Counted from the first letter of the stretch, positions 1-12,597 are shown. The stretch: 64,000 bases of DNA from Ectocarpus siliculosus (GCA_000310025.1 FN649743.1:431641-495640), one strand, 5' to 3'. Numbers and translations: made by a program. Notes: generated by a model not told the origin, from the sequence alone.

Positions 1-565
1 AAGGGGGGGGGGGGGGGGGGGGTGTACTCATAGTCGTGCATGCCGTAGTCGTTTGACCATTGACCTCGCATCCCTACAAAGCCGGGACGGAGCACGCCGG
101 GTTCTCACCGGACCAGGCTCTCACATCACCAAGCGCGAAGCGCCGTGAGGTATTTGGCGAGTCGCATGAAGGGTGAGCTGCATCCTGCTAAGGGTGGTCG
201 GCATCTTGTGCTTACTTGCTTGCGTACGGATGACAGCTACGTATGACTTAATTTATTTTCTGGTGCTTTCACTTCCAGAGACAGTTGTAAGCACTGTGTA
301 ACTGCCTCGAGGAAGCTTGACCATTTTAACACAACGTGGTGCGATCATCCCCCGTTGCGCGGAGTGAGGTTTCTCGACCCCGCACAACATGATCTACTCG
401 ACCACCATTATGGTTACCGCCAAAAAAAAAACCAGAGGTAAAAAAAAAAGACGGTAACCTGGTTGCCGAGTTCACGAAGTGAATTGGCTTGTTTTACAAC
501 GTCGTTGCCAAGCGACGAAAACCCAATCCCGAGGGGGGGGGGTACCGGGAGGGGGGGGGTTAGAA
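1..565. repeat. G-tract-bounded dispersed repeat (family A), copy 1
   Basis: A run of about 20 G is followed by a unique body of about 510 bp that recurs nearly identically at 29757-30302 and 59929-60537. Shared landmarks are a start reading tactcatagtcgtgcatgcc, an A-rich spacer flanked by the complementary words ggttaccg and cggtaacc, and an end with a small stem (cgtcgttg/caagcgacg). The right end again runs into G-tracts. The left edge may be cut by the window start. It has no coding capacity I trust. The target-site duplications seen around copies 2 and 3 suggest a mobile, probably non-autonomous element. Confidence 0.8.
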
Positions 566-2399
566 AATTTACTGTACAACGAAACGATTCAATTGATAAT
601 CCGCACCGGCAACTTCAAATCTGCACCGGCGGCGTCGGTGTGATGCCGTCGGTGTTAAGTCTCCGGGGTACGAAAAGCCTAGCAATACATTACGATCGCA
701 CGCCGTTGCCATTACACGCACAATTAATTACGGTATGTGCTACAGATGTACATAGCGCCCGCCCCCAAAAAACTCTACTGTAGTTTTGAGGGAGGCCGGG
801 GTGTACAGTAGGATCCCTCTTTTCTTGGGCTACACGAAAAAAATGCCCGCTACTGCTCAAGTTCTCATTTTGATACCATGTTGAGCATCAAGTCCTTTAC
901 CGGCAAGCTCTGAACGGGTGATATCTGTGACTGCCTTTTTGGACGATCCGCACTGCTGGGGATTGGATCGGAGACAGCGGATCGTGGTATGCTGCTGTAT
1001 GCATAAAGTCCATCCGGTTAAATTTTGCCACAACGTGACCCCCACTTTTTCTCGCTCAATTTTGAGAGTTGAAACGTGAAACAAAGTTGGCAAGCACCGA
1101 CCATGATTCATCGAAATCCGGTGTAAACGAAAAATCGGCGAAAATAACCGGTTGTTTTGAAAAAATAACCCCGAAATTACCCCGAAACGACCCGAAACTA
1201 CCCTAAAATTGTCCCGAAACGGCACACATTGCCCCGAAACGCTCCAGCGCACAATCTGAAGTGACCAGGTTGGTTGTGGCCCCCGTCGATTATCCGTGCT
1301 TGTTTCTCCCCCCCTCTCAGCACCCTCTCCGCAACAGCAAAAAAGCAACACTTGTTCTACAGAGATAAATATGTCAAGATAGATACGTGACCTCTCCCGC
1401 CCGAACGACAGCTGCCGAGGTCGCCGTCACTGCTGTGTTGGCTGCTGCTGCTGCTGTGGTCCTCTTCGTCTCCTTCATAACACGTGTCGTTGTCATGTTG
1501 TGATGGAGTGTCCGCAGCTTCCGCAGCGAGTAGTTCTGCAGGTGGCCGTCTCGCGCCGAACCGGCCACCACCTGGTCTTGTTTGGAAGCTGCTACGCTTC
1601 TTTCGTTTGCCGGGAGGACGCCCAGCCATGTGTGGGCTCGTGTGGGCCCTTGTGGGGGCGTGTGGTACTACTGCTGTATGAGGTGGATGGTGGTGTGTCG
1701 TGTGGTCATGCGTGGCGGTGTGTGAACACACAAACCTTTGAAGGGCCATATGTCGTCAAAAAAAATCTTTGGAAAAAAATAAAAAATGTATGTCGTGGGT
1801 GCAGGTCCAATTCGTCCGAATCCGTTGAGTTTTCAAATTCCTGTTGTATTCTTGTCCCTTACCTAGATCATTCAATGTAAGTATTGGATTGGGTTGGGTG
1901 AGGCCTCCTGCACCGACAGGAGGGCCTCGCCGTGAAGTAACTCTTCGGGCTGGGCATACAGATCGCAATATGCCCAGACCCGAAGCGTTTGAATGATCAG
2001 CAAGTTCATGAATAGAAACAGTATTCGTAGGGCGGGTGGGATGGTCTCAAATATTTATTCTTTCTCCTCTGCCCCGGCGTATTTCGGGAGAGAGAAAGGG
2101 GACTGAACAAGGTAGAGTCATTTTCCAACATGCTTCATGGGATATCTGACTCTTCCCGATTTCGTTCCGAAATCCGGATTCGTCTCAAATCCGACATTAC
2201 TGTTGTATTCTTGTCCCTTACCTAGATCATTCAATGTAAGTATTGGATTGGGTTGGGTGAGGCCTCCTGCACCGGCCTGTGGTCCCGCCCATTACTTTCC
2301 TGTTGATTGTCTGATCTGCCATATATTGCTTTGACCACACAAGCCTCTAAGGTAGGTCTCTCCCCACCCAAACTTTCTTATTTCCGCGGCACGCACACG
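566..2399. other. Intergenic DNA with short duplications, no gene recognised
   Basis: I see no convincing exon here. A stretch of about 70 bp beginning ttgtattcttgtcccttacc occurs twice in direct orientation (about 1843-1914 and 2202-2273). Another stretch of about 135 bp (2066-2200) recurs at 11516-11655. Around 1150-1240 there is a locally repeated word of the type ccgaaac. These look like fragments of dispersed repeats. Confidence 0.6.
2066..2200 (+). repeat. Dispersed 135-bp repeat, copy 1
   Basis: The segment from ccggcgtatttcgggagaga through the words for ttcgttccgaaatccggatt is almost identical to 11516-11655, with only scattered substitutions. Both copies lie in repeat-rich DNA and neither has a convincing reading frame. 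It may be the remnant of a transposon end. Confidence 0.7.
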
Positions 2400-3830
2400 T
2401 AGAAAATCGAATGTATGCGTGGCCGGCCGACAATCGGCAACGTGTTTTAGTCAGGGTAGTAGTCGCTACGCCTCGTCTTGGAACCCGCCGTTCCTACACT
2501 AGTAGGCGCCAAGTGCGACGCTATCGGTACGCCGCCCGGCAATTTTTCATGATAACAGCGATTGCAGGTCCATCCAGCAACTGTGCCACACATCCCCCGT
2601 TCCTAAAACATGACGTAGGGTTCTACGAGAGGACTACGACACGGGTCGCCCGACCGCGTAACAGGGTCCCAGCTGCCGTCTTGCCCCAACTGCTTTTGGA
2701 TCGCCATCTTCAACTTGGACACGATCCCTTTCTGCATCGACGCGGCTGTGTACTGTTAGCGCATTGCGAAACTAGAAGGCATGCGCGAAATTGTATCATA
2801 CCTAGTCTATACGCCAAAGCATGGCTCTGTCGTGCACCCACTTGGTGCCTCTACGTTATGTGCCCAAGAATCAGAGGCATTCGAACGCGTCTTGGTCCGA
2901 GGCCTGCGTTCAGCAACAACGTTGTTCGGTCGCCGAAGCCATGAGAACGACGGCGACCAGCCGCACATTCTCCCAGAGAGCACGGAAAACCCTCGGGGTT
3001 TAGACGAACGATGCTTTCGCGCCAGGGCAGCGAGATACCATCAGCGACGACATTAGCAGCCACTGGGTACTCGATCTGTAGCTCCAACAAACGCGACGTC
3101 GATGAACCCTTGAGCCCGCTGCAAGTCAGTCGGAAAGCGCACACGGAAAGAGTCGCGACAACTGGTACAACGCAAACATCTCCTTGTTGATGTGCTTGTG
3201 CAGCCAATCAGTTGGGATCACACCACCAGTGCGGTACTGGGCTCCCCCGATGTTGACAAAACGCCACCCCAGCCTAGGGAAGACGCGTCCGATGATGCGT
3301 CAAGTTGGACGATGAGGGTGGCTTGCTCGCTGTCAGGGCCTTTCGTGCGAGGAAACCGTCAGAGAAAGACGCTTTTTGGAACTCTTCCCGCAGATGCGTT
3401 AGCGTTACATGCCAGATCGACCCGACTTTGGATGGTTTTGACCATCTGGGAAGGACGGCAACGTCGCATGCGTCCAAAGTAACGCCAGTCGGATCACCAC
3501 AGTCATGGTCATTCACTTGCCCCCAACGCGTTGCGGGGTTCGACAAGCATCCATCGGCGAGAGCAGTTCGTAGTATGGCACGTGGCTTGTCCAGCTTTTT
3601 CTAGGGAATCCGGAACGTCATCGTGTCTGAATCGCAGATGATATCGAAGTATTGAAGGCCGTGACTGGCCCAAAACTCGCACTTCTTGAATGACAGGAAC
3701 TGTCGAGATCCCCCCCCCCCTCCCCCCTCCCGTTTTTTTTTTTTTTTTTTGAAGGGGAAACCTGGGCGCTGAGAACTGACAGCACGGGTTCCCGTCAACA
3801 TAGAAAGGCACACAGCATTCTCTATATATT
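2400..3830 (-). mobile_element. Fossil retroelement pol fragment, DIRS-like (tentative)
   Basis: Read on the minus strand, several short frames carry pieces that resemble the end of a reverse transcriptase (a SDTMTFRIP-type strand followed by a KLDKPRAILR-type helix near 3570-3680) and, downstream, the end of an RNase H domain with the motif NVVADGIS (near 3020-3060). This order and the RT thumb style fit tyrosine-recombinase (DIRS-type) retroelements better than copia or gypsy, but the family is uncertain. The copy is clearly broken, with several breaks, and I found neither terminal repeats nor an integrase region. It is a fossil. Confidence 0.5.
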
Positions 3831-4920
3831 TCCTTTTCGGGGCCCAATTTGTATGGCCGCGTGTGAAATTACGTTACGAAGCAAACGTCGATTCGATGCT
3901 GTGTATCCAGGCGTACCGTCGAGAAAACATGACAGCGCACGGACCAACTAACACAACGTTTCGCCGGGCTTATCCAAGTGTAAGTCTACCTACTCACAGA
4001 CGGGATTGTTAGCTACGGCGGAGTTGGTGTGCATATAGGTTGGTGTTAGTTGGGCGTGCACCACGAGGTACGTCAGTACGCGAGAGGCACGGGAACTAAT
4101 TCGGCATGTGACCATGTGGTGTTTACATAAAACAACCCGGAAGATCACTACTTACTATTATGTGGTTGTGTGGTGTGCGCGTTGGACGCGCAACCCCAAG
4201 GGAAAAAGGCACCACCGAACGGCATGTATTTGTGTGGTAAGCACGTTGGACACGCAATCCCAAAGGAAAAAGGCACCACCGGACGGCCATATGTGGCCTA
4301 TGTATGAGGCACAAGCTACATGAGATACAAGACAGCACGTGACGGGCGCCCCGATATTCCCCAGTTGGGAGGGATACCTCCAACGCGGTCGCATGCGATG
4401 CGGGTGAGGTCAGGTAATATGTATATTATCCGCCATTACGGCAAAGGGATGGCGTAATTGTAATGGCGTAGTGGTACAACGGCGTGTACAGCCAATGAGA
4501 CGTAGCGGCAGGACACCGGCAGCGGCGCGCCGCGACGACACCAATTCATCACAGCGACAACAGCTGTGAGACGATCAATAACCACATCAGCGCGGGGAAA
4601 TGCAGCAGTAACCTCGTGAGTACAACTGTATGTGCAATAGATGCATAAGCGTGTGTAACAGTCACCAAGGGGGGACTGTAACCAAGGAAACCACGCCAGC
4701 GTGTGGTTCTACAGCATTGTCCGACATGAACGATCGAACGGCGTGTACCAGCCAACACAACGCAAACATTCTGCGGGGAAATATGAGCGTGTTTTGTGTG
4801 CAAGGATATCGTCATGAGGCCAACTCCTTTCGCCATAATAGCTGGACAACGGTGTAGCAGTCAACCAATGTAGCGTTTTTTTTTTTTTTCTGACAATCAC
4901 ATCGGCAGTGTACAGCAGTG
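3831..4920. other. Intergenic repeat-rich DNA before the satellite array
   Basis: No gene recognised. A unit of about 67 bp, with the core ggaaaaaggcaccaccg, is repeated in tandem at about 4167-4290. From about 4860 the sequence already contains the words (catcggc, cagtgacaaacaccaaacaa) that recur just beyond the right end of the 157-bp array. This suggests that the array grew inside one ancestral sequence. Confidence 0.55.
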
Positions 4921-6965
4921 ACAAACACCAAACAAATCTACCGACGGTCGCAAGCATAGCGGCGTATGCTATAGGCAGAGTCTGCTGCGGGCAAAACATC
5001 GGCGTGTCTTGCAGGGATTTCGTCATGAGGCAACTGCTTGTGCAATGATGGCTATACAATGGCGTGTAACAGCCAACAATGGTAACAAACAAATCTACCG
5101 ACGGTCGCAAGCATAGCGGCGTATGCTATAGGCAGGGTCTGCTGCGGGCAAAACATCGGCGTGTCTTGCAGGGATTTCGTCATGAGGCAACTGCTTGTGC
5201 AATGATGGCTATACAACGGCGTGTAACAGCCAACAATGGTAACAAACAAATCTACCGACGGTCGCAAGCATAGCGGCGTATGCTATAGGCAGGGTCTGCT
5301 GCGGGCAAAACATCAGCGTGTCTTGCAGGGATTTCGTCATGAGGCAACTGCTTGTGCAATGATGGCTATACAACGGCGTGTAACAGCCAACAATGGTAAC
5401 AAACAAATCTACCGACGGTCGCAAGCATAGCGGCGTATGCTTTAGGCAGGGTCTGCTGCGGGCAAAACATCAGCGTGTCTTGCAGGGATTTCGTCATAAG
5501 GCAACTGCTTGTGCAATGATGGCTATACAACGGCGTGTAAAAGCCAACAATTGTAACAAACAAATCTACCGACGGTCGCAAGCATAGCGGCGTATGCTAT
5601 AGGCAGGGTCTGCTGCGGGCAAAATATCGGCGTGTCTTGCAGGGATTTCGTCATGAGGCAACTGCTTGTGCAATGATGGCTATACAACGGCGTGTAAAAG
5701 CCAACAATTGTAACAAACAAATCTACCGACGGTCGCAAGCATAGCGGCGTATGCTATAGGCAGGGTCTGCTGCGGGCAAAATATCGGCGTGTCTTGCAGG
5801 GATTTCGTCATGAGGCAACTGCTTGTGCAATGATGGCTATACAACGGCGTGTAACAGCCAACAATTGTAACAAACAAATCTACCGACGGTCGCAAGCATA
5901 GCGGCGTATGCTATAGGCAGGGTCTGCTGCGGGCAAAACATCAGCGTGTCTTGCAGGGATTTCGTCATGAGGCAACTGCTTGTGCAATGATGGCTATACA
6001 ACGGCGTGTAACAGCCAACAATTGTAACAAACAAATCTACCGACGGTCGCAAGCATAGCGGCGTATGCTTTAGGCAGGGTCTGCTGCGGGCAAAACATCA
6101 GCGTGTCTTGCAGGGATTTCGTCATGAGGCAACTGCTTGTGCAATGATGGCTATACAACGGCGTGTAAAAGCCAACAATTGTAACAAACAAATCTACCGA
6201 CGGTCGCAAGCATAGCGGCGTATGCTTTAGGCAGGGTCTGCTGCGGGCAAAACATCAGCGTGTCTTGCAGGGATTTCGTCAAGAGGCAACTGCTTGTGCA
6301 ATGATGGCTATACAACGGCGTGTAACAGCCAACAATTTTAACAAACAAATCTACCGACGGTCGCAAGCATAGCGGCGTATGCTATAGGCAGGGTCTGCTG
6401 CGGGCAAAACATCAGCGTGTCTTGCAGGGATTTCGTCATGAGGCAACTGCTTGTGCAATGATGGCTATACAACGGCATGTAACAGCCAACAACGGTAACA
6501 AACAAATCTACCGACGGTCGCAAGCATAGCGGCGTATGCTATAGGCAGAGTCTGCTGCGGGCAAAACATCAGCGTGTCTTGCAGGGATTTCGTCATGAGG
6601 CAACTGCTTGTGCAATGATGGCTATACAACGGCGTGTAACAGCCAACAATTGTAACAAACAAATCTACCGACGGTCGCAAGCATAGCGGCGTATGCTATA
6701 GGCAGAGTCTGCTGCGGGCAAAACATCAGCGTGTCTTGCAGGGATTTCGCCATGAGGCAACTGCTTGTGCAATCATGGCGATACAACGGCGTGTAAAAGC
6801 TAACAGTTGTAACAAACAAATCCACCGACGGTCGCAAGCATAGCGGCGTATGCTATAGGCAGGGTCTGCTGCGGGCAAAACATCAGCGTGTCTTGCAGGG
6901 ATTTCGTCGTAAGGCAACTGCTTGTGCAGTGATAGCTATGCAACGGCGTGTAACAGCCAACAATT
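4921..6965. repeat. Tandem array, 157-bp unit, about 13 copies
   Basis: The unit contains caaatctaccgacggtcgca and then tagcggcgtatgct, gcgggcaaaacatc, ttgcagggatttcgtcatga and gcgtgtaacagccaac. It repeats at exactly 157-bp spacing (for example 5052, 5209, 5366, 5523, 5680 and so on). Copies differ by only a few substitutions and keep length, which points to recent amplification or homogenisation. The many 71-residue open frames across it are a by-product of the unit having no stop in one minus-strand frame; I do not regard them as genes. Confidence 0.95.
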
Positions 6966-7176
6966 GTAGCGGTGAGGCAACTGAGAATCACATCGGCATG
7001 TGTACCGCAGTGATAAACACCAAACAAAACATCAGCGTGCCTGTGGGCAGTGTGCAGAGGTTTCGTCAAGAAGAAATTGCGTGTCATATAATAGCTAGGC
7101 AACGGACCGGTGAGGCAAAACAACCTCACCGGTATGTGTGGGAGGACATCATCAGTTACCAACACCAATAATCCAA

Positions 7177-7608
7177 GGGTGTGTTAAATAAAGTATTACT
7201 AAACGCCGTACTCAGACTATTTTGAGTAAGTATACTCAAACTCGGTTGGCGAGTACGGCTGAATAGGTTTGAAATACTTACTACAGTACATATTGCGCTG
7301 GAGTACGGAGGGATGAGTTATTTTCGAAAAACTTACTCACAGGCTTTATTCTATGTAGTAAAAGTTGAGTATTTGTGAAACACTTACTCAAGGATTTTCT
7401 CAAGGTTGCGTAATAATACTCGAGTAGCTGGTACGCATGAGTAGATTTTGAAGTACTTACTCAATCTCCTGAATATCGATGAGCATTTTGAAATACTTAC
7501 GCAAAGGCTTGAGTGTTTTGTTGAGTATTTTGGAATTAACACGCAAGGAAATACTCAACGGATCAAGTTGAACGGATGAGTAAAATACTTTATTTACTAA
7601 ACACACCC
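7177..7608. mobile_element. MITE with GGGTGTGTT termini
   Basis: The left end gggtgtgttaaataaagtat and the right end (reverse complement gggtgtgtttagtaaataaa) are imperfect terminal inverted repeats enclosing about 430 bp. The interior is AT-richer than its surroundings and dominated by repeats of the type gagta/tactca. There is no coding frame. The termini recall hAT or Harbinger-type MITEs, but I could not define a target-site duplication, so the superfamily is left open. Confidence 0.65.
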
Positions 7609-8142
7609 TGGCAGAGAATCCACACACCAATAATCAGAGCACCCCTTCAAATGCAATATCTAGAGGGATGCGATAAGACCCAAGGAACGGTCTGTGCGAT
7701 AATAATAGCGGCACCCGGCATACATGTATAGCAGCCAACAGACAAACTCATCATGTGTATGTGAGTGTGCAGCGGGCGTCATGTGAAATAACCGCACCGC
7801 CGTAACAGCCAGAAAGGCGTAACGAACGGTAGTCACTGACAACAACAAACGGTGCGTGTGTTCCGCAGCTACCACCGTAGAGGGCGGAATTATGGACGGG
7901 CAACGTACATATTACATATGTATAGTATGCGGTAACCAACTATTCATGATGTTTCGAGTACAAGTCCACACCACGTGTGCCACAGCGGCGCAAGCTTGTG
8001 CAATAAGCAGCGGCGTGTGTGTGCAGAAGCGTGCAATTGGACCCAAAAAAAAAAAAAAAAAAATGTGTGTGTATGTATGCAGTAGCGTGCAAGTGCAACC
8101 AGGCGGTCGCACGGATTTGAATTTGACTACAAATAAATAATT
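7609..8142. other. Spacer between MITE and fold-back element
   Basis: No gene seen. It contains a short poly-A tract near 8045-8062 and words shared with the region right of the fold-back element (gcagccaacagacaaac, cgtgtgtgtgcag types). Confidence 0.5.
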
Positions 8143-9664
8143 GGGAAAACGACACAACAGGGTATACCCTGGTCGAAAAGCGACACACCTGGGTACACAG
8201 TCATTAACAGAAGTAAATGCATTCATATGATTGGTCAGCGCCCAATTTCACCCCGGTACGTCCGAAAAGGCGCAGGGTATACCCTGCTGTGTCTACTTTT
8301 CTCACCAACTGTACCCTGTTTTCGAAAGTGTACCCTGACCTGACGGGAAATAAGACCCATTCATCGATCATTTCCCCCGCAGGAATCTTCCCAACTCCTT
8401 TTCCTCTCTAACCATGGGGTACCAAACGGCGAATCTTCCCACCCAATAACAACCATGGCAACGCGGCAGGAATCAGTTTCCGCCCCTGCCAAACAACACC
8501 AACCATTAACTCTTCCGCTCTAAATCAACAATGGCCGGGCACTACCCCAGCACAGCAGTTGTTCCGTTTGGAAACATGCACACACGTGTACAATACCCCG
8601 TGCACCACTGCTTGCTGCAGTCTATATGCGACATGCACGGGTCACGTTACGAAAGCGAGACCGATTGACATGCATATATATATATGACATGCATATATAT
8701 ATATGCATGTATGGACACAGCACTACACGGGTAACGTTGGGCGCCGCCACTCCCTCCTGCCTGTGCCGTGTGTGCGTGGGTGTGTTGTCTGTTGTGTCTC
8801 AATTGCGATGTGTTTCTTGCTTGAATTACTAGTACTGCTGTAACAGCAGCGGTCGCGCTTACCAGCCGACCAAGCCGACCAACCAATCAATGTATGTAGT
8901 AAGAAGTCGTCAGGCTTCAGCGGGATGAGCCGATGAAATACACCGCGAGCACAGGGAGGGTGATTGAGTTGGACGACACAGTCCTGCTGCTAGAGTTGTT
9001 AGCACTCGCTCCTCCTTCCATGATTGATGTCAAGGGCGTGTCTGTGTGTGATGTTGCTGCCTCTCTCCTCCGCCCGCTCAGCGCAGCGCCACACATCATC
9101 GGCACATACATGCATATATATATGCATGTCAACCATGCTGGATCGGTCTCGCTTTCGTAGCGTGGCCCGTGCATGTCGCATATAGACTGCAGCAAGCAGT
9201 GGTGCACGGGGTATTGTACACGTGTGTGCATGTTTCCAAACGGAACAACTGCTGTGCTGGGGTAGTGCCCGGCCATTGTTGATTTAGAGCGGAAGAGTTA
9301 ATGGTTGGTGTTGTTTGGCAGGGGCGGAAACTGATTCCTGCCGCGTTGCCATGGTTGTTATTGGGTGGGAAGATTCGCCGTTTGGTACCCCATGGTTAGA
9401 GAGGAAAAGGAGTTGGGAAGATTCCTGCGGGGGAAATGATTGATGAATGGGTCTTATTTCCCGTCAGGTCAGGGTACACTTCCGAAAACAGGGTACAGTT
9501 AGTGAGAAAAGTAGACACAGCAGGGTATACCCTGCGCCTTTTCGGACGTACCGGGGAGAAATTGGGCGCTGACCAATCATATGAATGCATTTACTGCTGT
9601 TAATGACTGTGTACCCAGGTGTGTCGCTTTTCGACTAGGGTATACCCTGTTGTGTCGTTTTCCC
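8143..9664. mobile_element. Fold-back element with arms of about 565 bp
   Basis: Sequence 8143-8712 is repeated as its reverse complement at 9104-9664, starting gggaaaacgacacaacaggg on each strand and ending at an AT-rich segment with tatatatgcatg words. The arms are about 95 percent alike by eye. Each arm contains internal copies of agggtataccct and its relatives. The loop of about 390 bp (8713-9103) has no clear gene. The mirrored 64-residue frames at 8217-8411 (+) and 9396-9590 (-) are simply the same arm sequence. I could not identify a target-site duplication. Confidence 0.85.
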
Positions 9665-11240
9665 TAGATGTTTCCGTGCCAAAGCAGACTGCGGAACATC
9701 TTCCGACATCCATACGGTACAAATGTACACATGCCCACCGACATCGCAGTGCAAACGTATGGTACGACCAGACCTCCCTCGTAGTCTTCTAAAGAGAAGC
9801 GCGCGAAGCTGCACAGCCATCAAGACGTAAGAGTCAAGGTGCTGACCACACCCATCAGCGCGTGTGCAGCAGCGATCAGCAGTCGATCCGTCCAAATCGA
9901 ACAAAACATTCGTGAGCACAACAACTGCGCATGCAAATAGACATACATAGCTGTAATGTAAACAACAGCAAATTAACCCCTTACAACAGCAAGGTGAAAC
10001 TGTAACTGTTGTATCGATAACAATCAAGGGAAAGGCAACAACCATTCCGGCGTGCGTGTGCAGCCGCACTCAGTCCAAACGAAATAAGACAGTCGTGAGC
10101 ACCGTGAGGACACGGCGTGTGCAAGAGGGATCGGAGAGCGGCCCAACGGTTTGCAATAGTTTGCAACATCCAACGAGACGTAACTAACTGTGGAACGTCT
10201 GACAGCAACATCGGCGTCTTATGTGCACCAACAGCTGTACCGTATCAGTGCAAAACGAACAAGACAGTCATCAGAGAACAAGCTGTGTCCGGCGACCCGC
10301 AGTCAAGCGAATTAATTGTGTTGATTGCGTGACCTTCATGGGAGAACGTCAACACAACGAACGGTGCGCGCACCGAATTGTATAAAACGAGAGTGTAGCT
10401 GAAGCAATAACCACACAACAAGAAGGAGGCACTCCTTCGTGGTGCGACCCCAGGCCGCCTCATCAGTGTGTATGGCAGACATACATGTGTGAGACCAAGC
10501 AGCCATGTGCGCCCCAGAGTTGTGGACAAACCGAACACCGAGCAGGTGTTCCACGGGCAACATTCGTGCGTGTGCCAACAGTGCTGCATCGTTCGCAACG
10601 GAACCATACAGCAGTGCCATCCGACACACGACGCGCGCGCATGTCTCTCCGCGCGAACAGACAGCCTAGCACGGGCATGACACGTAAACTTGGAGTACGA
10701 CGTCATACCCCGAAGAAAACTCGCACGCGAACCAACGGGTGCAGGTGTCAGCAAGAAAAAAAAAAAATCGTGTGTGTTCTTTTTTTTGTTTTTTTTTTCG
10801 ACAACTAGCCAGCCATAACGTAGTTCCGCAGAAATCAATGATGCATGTCCGCACATAAGACCACCATGGTTGCAGTGTCCACGTCAAGAATACCGCCAAA
10901 CACCATCCTGCACGCGGCACACGGACGGACACCGATATGGCGGTGCAGACAAGACGGTTAGACTATTGTGTGGCGAGACCTACCAGCGTAGTCTACATAT
11001 TTCGAAGGGCGTGGAGGAGGAAAACTCGCACCACAAAGATTGGCCCACAACTTGTACATGTGTGTGTGTGTTTTTTTTTTTTTTTCATTCCATTGGCACG
11101 AAGCGGGCGTCGCACCTCTGGTTTGTCGTGTGCCCAGTGAGCAGCGCTGTTGGAAGAAGCGGCACTCAGATGTGGGCACTCCCCCCAAACGCAAAAGCAC
11201 GTCCTCTAACGACGAGCCTTGATCGTTCAACTCATGCGGT
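9665..11240. other. Repeat-derived intergenic DNA
   Basis: No gene recognised. The style (caacatcggcgt, gcgtgtgcaagag, gtgaggacacggcgtgtg) resembles diverged relatives of the 157-bp unit, and there are T- and A-homopolymer runs at 10756-10798 and 11072-11087. It may be the right half of the same old repeat block that holds the array, the MITE and the fold-back element. Confidence 0.45.
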
Positions 11241-12373
11241 TGCGGTCAAAGGACCCCCCAGGGCCCAACGTAGCCCCCCCCCCGTGCCCGGCACCAGCGC
11301 GGTGTAGCACGGCGAAGCATAGGCCGCGATGGTCGCGTCCACGAACGTGGCCGTCTAGCGGTCAGGTTGAGGAGTGGAGGTAAACGCGGGCCCACCGGTG
11401 AGCGCGCAGTCGCTGTGGGGCCGAGAGAGCCACCGCCAAGCAGTCGCCGAAGCCGCCGCGGCGGAACGCCGCGTGTTGCGAGGCGGCCTGTTACTCTCTC
11501 AAGTATTTCCTTTCTCCTCGATAGCTCCGGCGTATTTCGGGAGAGAGAAAGGGGACTGAACAAGGTACAGTCATTTTCCAACATGCTTCATGGGATATCT
11601 GACTCTTCCCGATTTCGTTCCGAAATCCGGATTCGTCTCAAATCCGAGATTACATTGGTGCATTTCCCCCCGAAAAACGGTTTTCTGAGATCGCCTGGGA
11701 ATGCGCCTTTTGCCCATTTCTCCGTAGCATATCAGCGAAAAAAACACGGAGTTGGGTCGGCCTGACCTCCTCGACGTGGTACGCTCAAAACCGGTCAAGA
11801 AAAAAATCAGACCTCACATTCGACCAAATATAACCAATCAAAATCTTGCAAATCTCGGCAAAATTACGATACCCTAACTTCATAAAAAATTAAAACAAAA
11901 AATCTGTTCCGATCAAACGATCCGCCTCAAACAGAGCTTTCTTATGATATAAAATGTGTCACTGGAGGGTACGTCAGTCACTCGGAATCAATTCCAGAGT
12001 GATCTTGGGAGGTCGTGGCAAGATTTAGCGGATGGACTCTATTATTACTGTACATGGCAAATACATAGATCCAGATTTATTTGCGGACCTTGCGGACAAC
12101 AGCCGCTGGCTTCGACAGCACGGCCTTGGCAACAGGTAGGTCTGGGCATGCAAAGCGCATGCCGATACTCCATGATGTCTTCTACTGCTGTACAGTGTCC
12201 TTGACAGATAGTACAGATTGGTAATGCGGGCCGGATATGAAAAAAGTGCGAGTGAACCAGAGTGAACCAAGGTGACTTCTCCCTTCTTCCCCTCGCTCCT
12301 CGACAAGCTTTTGCTTAGACATGGGTTGTAGTGAAGGGGGGGGTCTTTCTGGCGAGCAGGGCTAGACTCACCC
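11241..12373. other. Intergenic DNA with a second copy of the 135-bp repeat
   Basis: Positions 11516-11655 repeat 2066-2200. Positions 11800-11960 are notably AT-rich. A short minus-strand frame near 11280-11350 (reading TFVDATIAAYASPCYTALV) looks protein-like but has no supporting context. Confidence 0.45.
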
Positions 12374-12597
12374 TCAAGGGATGACCGAAACCTTCTTGCT
12401 GCTACGCTCCGCCGCGAGGCGTGCGTGTGGTGGTTTAGTTGGGTCGGCACTGATGGGGTCAGGCGGGAAAATGTAGATGCGCGGGCCTTTCTGGCCGTCG
12501 GCGTAGGCAGCGATGCCCATCTCATTTTTGTGCGCGGAGGCAGACATCATCAGAAAGGTGGACGGGCACTTCACGGCCCTAGGTTTGCTAGAGGGAG
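12374..12597 (-). CDS. Possible terminal exon of an unknown gene
   Basis: A minus-strand frame opens after a possible acceptor (cactacag just above 12597) and ends in TGA at 12374. It gives about 74 residues with protein-like composition, including KCPSTFLMMSASAHKNEMG and GPRIYIFPPDP. No upstream exon with matching phase could be recognised, and the plus strand near 12701-12982 offers a competing frame. I do not recognise the family. It could be a fragment captured by a repeat. Confidence 0.25.

Noticed and set aside
5052-6837. Row of 71-residue minus-strand ORFs
   Set aside because: They recur every 157 bp and are a side effect of the tandem unit lacking stops in one frame; no start context, intron or domain.
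8217-9590. Mirrored 64-residue ORFs on opposite strands
   Set aside because: They are the two arms of the inverted repeat and show no domain.
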